A stretch of DNA of 57,225 nt, from NCBI GenBank assembly GCA_903828565.1, contig CAIKMQ010000047.1, forward strand, positions 1 through 57,225, in the 5' to 3' direction. Shown here piece after piece: positions 51,967-57,225 of the stretch. The notes beneath the pieces were generated by a model, which saw only the letters and a list, made by a program, of their open reading frames with translations, made no database searches and was not told the origin of the DNA. The stretch's first letter is position 1; the number at the start of each line of letters is the position of its first letter. The DNA comes from an uncultured Leptolinea sp. GTDB lineage: Bacteria; Chloroflexota; Anaerolineae; Anaerolineales; Anaerolineaceae. The position numbers and the translations under genes were made by a program.

Positions 51967-53349
51967 TTACTCCTCGATCCCGAACCATTTGTGATGGCCG
52001 GCAAACTTGATCTTATCCAGGGTGACATGCAGGAACGTTCGGGTAACGATGATGGCTGTAAACATACTCACCAGTACACCCAATGCCAGGGTTAGGGAGA
52101 AGCCTTTTACCAGACTAGCCCCGAAAGTACTTCCATACCAGAAAAGTATGGCACAGGTAATTAGAGTTGAGAAGTTGGAATCGCGAATGGAAGACCAGGC
52201 ACGTTTCCAACCCAAATCCACGGCTTGCTTTAATGAGCGGCCAGCAAGCAGCTCTTCTTTCAGTCTTTCAAAGATCAAGATATTTGCATCCACAGCCATA
52301 CCGATACTCAACACAAAGCCAGCGATACCGGGTAAGGTTAATGTCACCGGGATCAAGCGGAAGAGTGCGTACGTGATACCAGCATAGACGAGCAAAGCCA
52401 GGTCAGCCAGTAATCCAGGAAGTCGATAGTAGAAGAGCATGAACAGCATCACGATGCTCAAGCCAATAATACCGGCAACCAAACTTTTATTGACGGAATC
52501 CTGCCCCAGGGTCGGGCCAACTGAACGGCTTTCAACTACCTTGAGTGGAATGGGGAGGGCGCCGTAACGAAGCTGAATGGCAAGGGCATTGGAGGATTCT
52601 TCTGTGAAACCGCCACCGGAGATTTGTCCGCTGCCTTCTGTGATGGGAGTTTTGATCACAGGAATGGAAATAAGCCGCTTATCCAAACTTATAGCCAGGT
52701 ATTTCCCAATATTGTTAGTTGTGTAATCAGCAAAGATCGTTTTACCTTCATCGGTCAGTTCAAAGCTGATGTAGTACTCGCCGGTAGTGGGATCACGACC
52801 AACACTGACAGATTTTAATGCAGAGCCGGTCATGATCGTATGGTAGACCTGTTCAGCTGGAACGGATTCCGTAGTTGCTGCAGCTGTAGGATCCGTAACA
52901 GGAGCAACCTCAGCCGCTGCAGTTGAACCGGAATCGGTCTTAACCACAGTTCCTTCAGGCAAAGGATTGGAACCCATATCAATGAACTCAAGTTCACCGG
53001 TTTCCTTTAACACCTTGATCACTTCTTCCGTATTGGTCAGGCCAGGAAATTCACCTACGATACGGCGATTTCCAGCCACCTGGAATACAACTTCGCTGAC
53101 ACCCAATCCATTAGAACGGTTTTCAAGGATCTGTTTGGCATCCTGAAGTGCCTGTGGATCGACGATATAATCAACTGGTTTATCTACTTCCATTAATACC
53201 TGTAAACCGCCCTGTAAGTCCAGGCCAAGCCGGGTTTCCAGGGACCTGGTGAAGCTGCCGATCTGCACTACCGGGGTGACGTCCACCCAGATAACAATGG
53301 CGACCAGGAGCAGTATCAGGAATAAGACGACATTATTACGACGTTCCAT
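51967..53349 (-). CDS. secD: Protein translocase subunit SecD
   Basis: 460-residue partner of SecF. N-terminal TM helix, [14 protein letters not shown], the P1 periplasmic domain with a short Ala/Thr-rich insert (about 145-170) and six TM helices with [20 protein letters not shown]. It is shorter than E. coli SecD (615 residues) because the P1 head is reduced. Its promoter is at 53406 and the leader carries a small hairpin. Confidence 0.96.
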   Translation of the reverse strand: MERRNNVVLFLILLLVAIVIWVDVTPVVQIGSFTRSLETRLGLDLQGGLQVLMEVDKPVDYIVDPQALQDAKQILENRSNGLGVSEVVFQVAGNRRIVGEFPGLTNTEEVIKVLKETGELEFIDMGSNPLPEGTVVKTDSGSTAAAEVAPVTDPTAAATTESVPAEQVYHTIMTGSALKSVSVGRDPTTGEYYISFELTDEGKTIFADYTTNNIGKYLAISLDKRLISIPVIKTPITEGSGQISGGGFTEESSNALAIQLRYGALPIPLKVVESRSVGPTLGQDSVNKSLVAGIIGLSIVMLFMLFYYRLPGLLADLALLVYAGITYALFRLIPVTLTLPGIAGFVLSIGMAVDANILIFERLKEELLAGRSLKQAVDLGWKRAWSSIRDSNFSTLITCAILFWYGSTFGASLVKGFSLTLALGVLVSMFTAIIVTRTFLHVTLDKIKFAGHHKWFGIEE

Positions 53350-53378
53350 GATCTACAATCTCCTCTTTTCACACAAAT

Positions 53379-53411
53379 GCCAGCCTGAGCTGGCTGCAAC
53401 TGTGTATTATA
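53379..53411 (-). promoter_or_regulatory. secDF promoter and leader hairpin
   Basis: TATAAT (53406-53411 on the minus strand) has only a weak -35. Downstream in the leader GCCAGC and GCTGGC (53379-53394) pair around a 4-nt loop. GAGGAG lies before the secD ATG. Confidence 0.5.
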
Positions 53412-53455
53412 CCTGACATAAAAAAGGGTGAACAGGGACGAAGAAGAATGGAATA

Positions 53456-53809
53456 TCAAATACCAAGGTAGCTAAGAACAATAATACAAACCTGGTCAGG
53501 AGACGTATTATTTGTATCAACGATGATGTTCGCATTCGCTCTGGCATGAGAAAGTCTGATCATCTGCTGATCATATTCTGATCGTGTCCAATTTAACTGG
53601 CGGCGTGCAATGGTAAACTCGTAAGAAACATCGAGGAAAACCAATATGGTGGGTTTGGTGATCTTACGCCACATATCCGGTACATACGAGTGCTCTTGGG
53701 CGATAGCCCTTGCATAAACTCCACGGTCCAAGAGCGCTCTTGCCAGTGTTGTTTTCCCCGCTCCACAGGGTCCGGCAATTGCAATTAGCGCACTTCCTGT
53801 AGGTTCCAT
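53456..53809 (-). CDS. Small P-loop kinase-like ATPase
   Basis: 117 residues with a Walker A GPCGAGKTTLARAL at residues 13-26 and a LID-like basic stretch (IARRQLNWTRSEYDQQM). The fold resembles short nucleotide or shikimate-type kinases, but at 117 residues it is small and the substrate is unknown. Its ATG lies 1 nt after the phosphatase stop, so the two are coupled. Confidence 0.7.
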   Translation of the reverse strand: MEPTGSALIAIAGPCGAGKTTLARALLDRGVYARAIAQEHSYVPDMWRKITKPTILVFLDVSYEFTIARRQLNWTRSEYDQQMIRLSHARANANIIVDTNNTSPDQVCIIVLSYLGI

Positions 53810-53810
53810 A

Positions 53811-54527
53811 TCACTGGTACTGATCTGGGACAGGCAACCTGACTGTCATTCGCCTCACCTGATCTGAAGCATTTTGGATTACCCTTAAAACAACAATACT
53901 AATGTCATCCGCTGGTCTGTAGTCATCCAGGCTTGTCGCCATCCCTAAGAGCGAATCCGCCAGGTACTGCGGGGTTGGTTGTGAATCTTCAAGAAGTGCT
54001 TCCAACGTGGTTCGGATATCCAGACTGTGGCCTTTGCGGGATCCGGCTATTGATAGTCCGTCCGAAAACATCACAGCGGTTAATCCAGTAGTTATGGATA
54101 TCTCCGTGATCGTGGGTTTAATATTTCTGCTGGTGCCGATCACTTCACTGGGTTGAAGGATTAGCTCTACTGATTCACCCAGTGAATAATATACGGGTAA
54201 GGGGTTATTTCTACTGATCACCAGTGTTTTTGTTTGAAAATCAATGGAGAAGATATTCAAAGTCGAAGAGACTTTACCGGATCGCTCTGTAAACAGATAA
54301 TCCGATGCTGCCCTGGCAGCTGCACCATCGCGAATCCCTTCTGCCAGAAGGGTAATGACTTTCCGTACGACCATACTGGAAATAGCCTTCGCGCCTCTAC
54401 CGGATGACTGACCATCCGCCAATACCACGGATAAACCTCCCCCGGGACGTTCAACCGTTTCGATCGTATCGCCGCTTTCAGAAGTAGCGTACTTATTGAT
54501 TTTGGCAACCGCGATTTGAATTTCCAT
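53811..54527 (-). CDS. SpoIIE/PPM-type serine phosphatase
   Basis: 238-residue stand-alone PP2C-like catalytic domain, similar to RsbX/SpoIIE phosphatases that dephosphorylate anti-sigma antagonists. Metal motifs VVLADGQSSG, VMFSDGLS and PADDISIVVL. No sensor domain. No usable Shine-Dalgarno; TAGAAT ends 6 nt before the ATG, so the mRNA is probably leaderless. Pairs with the P-loop kinase gene downstream. Confidence 0.88.
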   Translation of the reverse strand: MEIQIAVAKINKYATSESGDTIETVERPGGGLSVVLADGQSSGRGAKAISSMVVRKVITLLAEGIRDGAAARAASDYLFTERSGKVSSTLNIFSIDFQTKTLVISRNNPLPVYYSLGESVELILQPSEVIGTSRNIKPTITEISITTGLTAVMFSDGLSIAGSRKGHSLDIRTTLEALLEDSQPTPQYLADSLLGMATSLDDYRPADDISIVVLRVIQNASDQVRRMTVRLPVPDQYQ

Positions 54528-54533
54528 ATCCTT

Positions 54534-54562
54534 ATTCTACAAAGCTGTGGTGGGAAATGCAA
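54534..54562 (-). promoter_or_regulatory. Phosphatase gene promoter, leaderless arrangement
   Basis: On the minus strand TTGCAT (54557-54562), 17-nt spacer, TAGAAT (54534-54539), 6 nt, then ATG at 54527. Transcription should start at or next to the start codon. Confidence 0.55.
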
Positions 54563-54597
54563 CTTTAATATTTTGAATGCATCTAATTCATTGTTAA

Positions 54598-54603
54598 TAT
54601 AAT
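54598..54603 (+). promoter_or_regulatory. trxA -10 box
   Basis: TATAAT lies about 14 nt before the trxA ATG; the leader consists essentially of the Shine-Dalgarno GAGGAG. TTTGAA or TTGAAT upstream is a possible -35 with imperfect spacing. Confidence 0.5.
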
Positions 54604-54617
54604 TTCGAGGAGAAAAT

Positions 54618-54956
54618 ATGAAAGAACCAATTCATGTGACAGATGAGAATTTTGAGAAGACAGTATTGCAATCACCGATCCCTGTGATCGTAGATTTTTG
54701 GGCACCCTGGTGCGGGCCATGTAAGATGGTCTCCCCGATTTTAGATAAACTGGCCGGTGAGAATGACGGAAATTTATTGATTGCAAAGGTTAACACCGAT
54801 GAGCATAACGAATGGGCCGGCCGGTACGGAGTTCAGGGTATTCCTACTATGCTGTTCATTTTGGGCGGCAAAGTAATTCACAAGCAGGTAGGTGCACTAC
54901 CCGAAGCAATTCTAAGAGATGCTGTCGGTCAATTCCTTGAGATCGCTGCTGAATAG
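54618..54956 (+). CDS. trxA: Thioredoxin
   Basis: 112-residue cytosolic disulfide reductase with the active site WCGPC (VDFWAPWCGPCKM), the cis-proline IPT and the normal thioredoxin length. Monocistronic, GAGGAG before the ATG, ending at a strong terminator. Confidence 0.96.
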   Translation: MKEPIHVTDENFEKTVLQSPIPVIVDFWAPWCGPCKMVSPILDKLAGENDGNLLIAKVNTDEHNEWAGRYGVQGIPTMLFILGGKVIHKQVGALPEAILRDAVGQFLEIAAE

Positions 54957-54989
54957 AAAAATTAGTTCTGTATAGTTTTGGCAAAAAAG

Positions 54990-55017
54990 AAACTGGCTCA
55001 GGTACCTGAGCCAGTTT
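54990..55017. terminator. Bidirectional terminator between trxA and murA
   Basis: AAACTGGCTCAGG and CCTGAGCCAGTTT form a perfect 13-bp stem around TA, with an A6 run on the left. It separates the convergent trxA and murA genes. Confidence 0.85.
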
Positions 55018-55042
55018 GTCGTTTATTGTTTAATACTTCTAG

Positions 55043-56326
55043 TTATTTCTCCGCCAATCGTTCAATCTGTGCGCCTAAGCCTTTCAGTTTAGTATCCACA
55101 TTTTCATAACCTCGATCGATTTGTCCAATATTCCGGATGATCGATTTTCCGTTCGCTGAAAGAGCTGCAAGCACCAGAGCCATACCGGCGCGGATATCGG
55201 GGCTTTCCATTTTTTCTGGTGCCAATGGCGTTGGACCCTGGACGATACAACGGTGAGGGTCGCAAAGCACAATCTGAGCCCCCATGCTCACCAGTTTATC
55301 GGTAAAGAACATTCGGCTCGGATACATCCAATCATGGAATAAAACAGATCCTTTGGAGCGAGTGCTGATCGTAATGGCTATGCTCATCAAGTCGGTAGGA
55401 AAGGCCGGCCAGGGCATCACACTGATGACCGGGATGGCTCCACCCAGATCATGCTCGATCTCCAGGGGTTGATCTGATGGGACAAAGACATCATTTCCGC
55501 GATTCTCCCAGATTACACCCAGGCGATTGAAGACCAGTTTGATCATGTCCAAGTATTGAACGCCAGCCTCGCGAATAGTGATGCTGCCGCCAGTCATCAC
55601 AGCTGCCCCGATGAAACTGACCACCTCCAGATAGTCCGGGCCAATCGTAAAAACACCACCGTGAAGTTTTGGTACTCCGGTTATATGGAGCGTATTTGAA
55701 CCGATATGGTCGATCTTTGCACCAAGTGTGTTTAGAAAGTGGCATAGTTCCTGAATATGCGGTTCAGATGCTGCATTGCGGATCGTTGAAGTTCCTTTGG
55801 CAGTAACAGCAGCCATAATGGCATTTTCGGTTCCGGTTACGCTGGCTTCATCAAGCAAGATATCAGCTCCAATCAATCCTTTGGAGATGAAATGGAAAAG
55901 GCGGTCGTAGGTGGCTTCAGCCCCCAGGGCTTTTATTGCAAGCAAATGAGTATCCACGCGGCGCCGGCCAATCACATCTCCGCCTGGCGGAGGAAGATGT
56001 AATTCACCAGATCTGGCAACCATAGGGCCAGCAAGAAGAATGCTCGCGCGGATCTTTCTGCAAAGATCCGGGTCAAGATCAGCCGGGCGGACTTCAGCAG
56101 CATGAATTTGCCAGGTATGCTCCTCAAGAACGGTGATCTTTACCCCCAGGCTTTCTAGCAGGGCTCGCATCGCGATGACATCTTTGATTTGAGGAACATT
56201 TCTCAAGATCACCGGTTCATCCGTCAGTAAACAAGCAGCTAATAGAGGTAATGTAGAATTCTTGTTTCCTGAAGGTGTAACTTCACCCCTGAGGGGGATC
56301 CCTCCTTGAATGGCAAATTGCTCCAT
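55043..56326 (-). CDS. murA: UDP-GlcNAc 1-carboxyvinyltransferase MurA, with Asp in place of the fosfomycin cysteine
   Basis: 427-residue enzyme that transfers enolpyruvate to UDP-GlcNAc, the first committed step of peptidoglycan synthesis. Signatures: SGNKNSTLPLLAACLL (PEP site), RASILLAGPMVAR and GGDVIGRRRVDTH. In the last motif the usual catalytic Cys (E. coli Cys115) is Asp117, codon GAT at 55976-55978. The start at 56326 has AGGAG 6 nt upstream; a longer frame to 56353 is less likely. Confidence 0.95.
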   Translation of the reverse strand: MEQFAIQGGIPLRGEVTPSGNKNSTLPLLAACLLTDEPVILRNVPQIKDVIAMRALLESLGVKITVLEEHTWQIHAAEVRPADLDPDLCRKIRASILLAGPMVARSGELHLPPPGGDVIGRRRVDTHLLAIKALGAEATYDRLFHFISKGLIGADILLDEASVTGTENAIMAAVTAKGTSTIRNAASEPHIQELCHFLNTLGAKIDHIGSNTLHITGVPKLHGGVFTIGPDYLEVVSFIGAAVMTGGSITIREAGVQYLDMIKLVFNRLGVIWENRGNDVFVPSDQPLEIEHDLGGAIPVISVMPWPAFPTDLMSIAITISTRSKGSVLFHDWMYPSRMFFTDKLVSMGAQIVLCDPHRCIVQGPTPLAPEKMESPDIRAGMALVLAALSANGKSIIRNIGQIDRGYENVDTKLKGLGAQIERLAEK

Positions 56327-56341
56327 GTCATTCTCCTGGTA

Positions 56342-56347
56342 TATAAT
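56342..56347 (+). promoter_or_regulatory. Prepilin peptidase -10 box
   Basis: TATAAT on the plus strand ends 14 nt before the peptidase start; the overlapping minus-strand TTATAT could serve murA. The 35-nt gap is thus probably a face-to-face pair of promoters. Confidence 0.4.
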
Positions 56348-56361
56348 TTTCACGCGAGGTG

Positions 56362-57099
56362 ATGATGCTTATCAAACTATTAATCGCTGTCCTGGTCGGA
56401 TGGGCAAGTAGTGCCATTATAAACTATTTAGCTGATACGCTGCCAATTTCAAAACGCGGATGCCCATCTTGCGGCACAAAACGTTCGTATCAGGAGTATT
56501 TATTCTTTAAGGCTTGTAAGAATTGCGGTTTTATTAGTCGTAGAGTATTTATCGTATGGATAAGCTGTATTATCAGTTTATTCGCTGCTTTTCAATATAG
56601 CTTTCTTGGCTTTTCTGTTGCTGTAATGGATTCAATTATTATCTTTTTTTACTTCCTTGTGATCGTGATCGACCTGGAGCATCATCTGGTGCTGCATAAG
56701 GTGACACTAGCCGGGGGAATGATCTTCCTGATCATTGGCATACTTTCACATCGTTTGCTGCCAACATTATTTGGCCTTATTGCAGGTGCTGTATTCTTTT
56801 TCATTATCTTTTTATTAGGTCAGGCTTACAGCGCGATAAAGGCAAAACAGACAGGTCAACCTGTTGAAGATGCGATAGGTTTTGGAGATGTCACGTTAAG
56901 CGCTGTTTGTGGTTCCCTGGTAGGTTGGCCGACCATCATCACCGTGCTGGTCTATGGTATAGCCCTTGGCGGGATCAGCAGCCTGCTATACCTTGTTTTC
57001 GAGAAGATTTATAGAAAGAAAGATGTATCTCAAGCCTTTATTGCATATGGACCTTATATATCCTTGAGCACACTGTTCTTCTGGTTTTTCGCCAGGTGA
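56362..57099 (+). CDS. Type IV prepilin peptidase (A24 family)
   Basis: 245-residue membrane protease that cleaves prepilin leaders. An N-terminal TM helix is followed by a zinc-binding cytosolic loop (CPSC and CKNC), then six or so TM helices. The two catalytic aspartates are in IDLEHH and GFGDV. GAGG precedes a GTG-ATG-ATG cluster; I use the first ATG. No pilin genes are in the window. Confidence 0.9.
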   Translation: MMLIKLLIAVLVGWASSAIINYLADTLPISKRGCPSCGTKRSYQEYLFFKACKNCGFISRRVFIVWISCIISLFAAFQYSFLGFSVAVMDSIIIFFYFLVIVIDLEHHLVLHKVTLAGGMIFLIIGILSHRLLPTLFGLIAGAVFFFIIFLLGQAYSAIKAKQTGQPVEDAIGFGDVTLSAVCGSLVGWPTIITVLVYGIALGGISSLLYLVFEKIYRKKDVSQAFIAYGPYISLSTLFFWFFAR

Positions 57100-57225
57100 T
57101 TAATGTGGACCGGCTAAGATAACTTCTGCCGGCAGGTCAGCTGAATACTGTTTTATATTATTTTTAAATGCTTCCAGTAGATTCTGACTAGTTTGAATGA
57201 ATAGATCTTGATTCTGCCAGCTTTG
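57100..57225 (-). CDS. C-terminal 41 residues of a gene running off the window
   Basis: From the right edge the minus strand has one open frame ending in TAA at 57102-57100, encoding QSWQNQDLFIQTSQNLLEAF and then KNNIKQYSADLPAEVILAGP with a final His. It converges on the prepilin peptidase with a gap of zero bases between stops. The family is not recognised. Confidence 0.5.
   Translation of the reverse strand, partial: QSWQNQDLFIQTSQNLLEAFKNNIKQYSADLPAEVILAGPH

Noticed and set aside
1-57225. Horizontal island boundaries (tRNA, att sites, IS elements)
   Set aside because: None seen; base composition and codon style look uniform across the window.

Overview
The window looks like a chromosomal segment of an anaerobic or facultative member of the Chloroflexota, most likely an Anaerolineae-type bacterium. 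This is inferred from gene content and protein style (folate-dependent TrmFO, a SufR/SufT-SUF locus, split SecD and SecF, a flavin-linked cytosolic [NiFe] hydrogenase with two diaphorase sets). No rRNA or other taxonomic marker is present. Genes are densely packed and no gene-free gap reaches 300 bases. I saw no tRNA, CRISPR array, insertion sequence, integrase or phage gene.

Layout. 1-2380 (minus): S6-SSB-S18 operon followed by a membrane-anchored parvulin foldase. 2378-10931 (minus): three-gene operon for a two-TM small protein, a giant 1787-residue TPR protein and a TPR/linker/gingipain-like (clan CD) cysteine protease. It is preceded by a well-matched sigma-54 -24/-12 promoter. 10937-15473 (minus): rpoN, a soluble PAS-GAF-PAS histidine kinase and a sigma-54 activator without a DNA-binding domain. 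15553-20353 (plus): trmFO, M28 peptidase, aminotransferase, hflX. 20396-22695 (minus): rpmF, corA, sufT-like, sufR. 22832-28691 (plus): sufC-sufB-sufD-(unknown 100 aa)-sufS-sufU-Rieske. 28717-30156 (minus): LmbE-like deacetylase and methyltransferase. 30200-35910 (minus): hypABFCDE. 35965-48437 (minus): the hydrogenase structural cluster, with a regulatory block (two DRTGG-like proteins, CBS-ATPase, PHP, GHKL ATPase), a bifurcation-type HydC/HydB pair with a thioredoxin-like ferredoxin, then HoxE-HoxF-NuoG-like-HoxY-HoxH and a maturation protease. 48579-57225: hisS (plus), a threonine-dehydrogenase-like SDR, secF, secD, a P-loop kinase and a SpoIIE-type phosphatase (minus), trxA (plus), murA (minus), prepilin peptidase (plus), and the C-terminal end of an unidentified minus-strand gene.

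How it fits together. The most interesting unit is 2378-15473: a self-contained sigma-54 circuit (sigma factor, sensor kinase, DNA-binding-free activator) sitting directly upstream of, and apparently controlling, a membrane protein/TPR scaffold/caspase-fold protease operon. The promoter overlaps a hairpin that looks like the terminator of the regulatory operon and also masks the ribosome binding site of the first effector gene. A sigma-54 start inside the hairpin would remove its 5' arm and free that site. The second interesting unit is the hydrogenase locus, which carries regulatory genes and a HydBC pair usually seen with [FeFe] hydrogenases but encodes a [NiFe] enzyme and a second, differently specialised NuoE/NuoF pair. 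The hydrogenase and SUF regions are linked by logic only: hydrogenase needs many Fe-S clusters, and SUF is the only Fe-S assembly system visible here.
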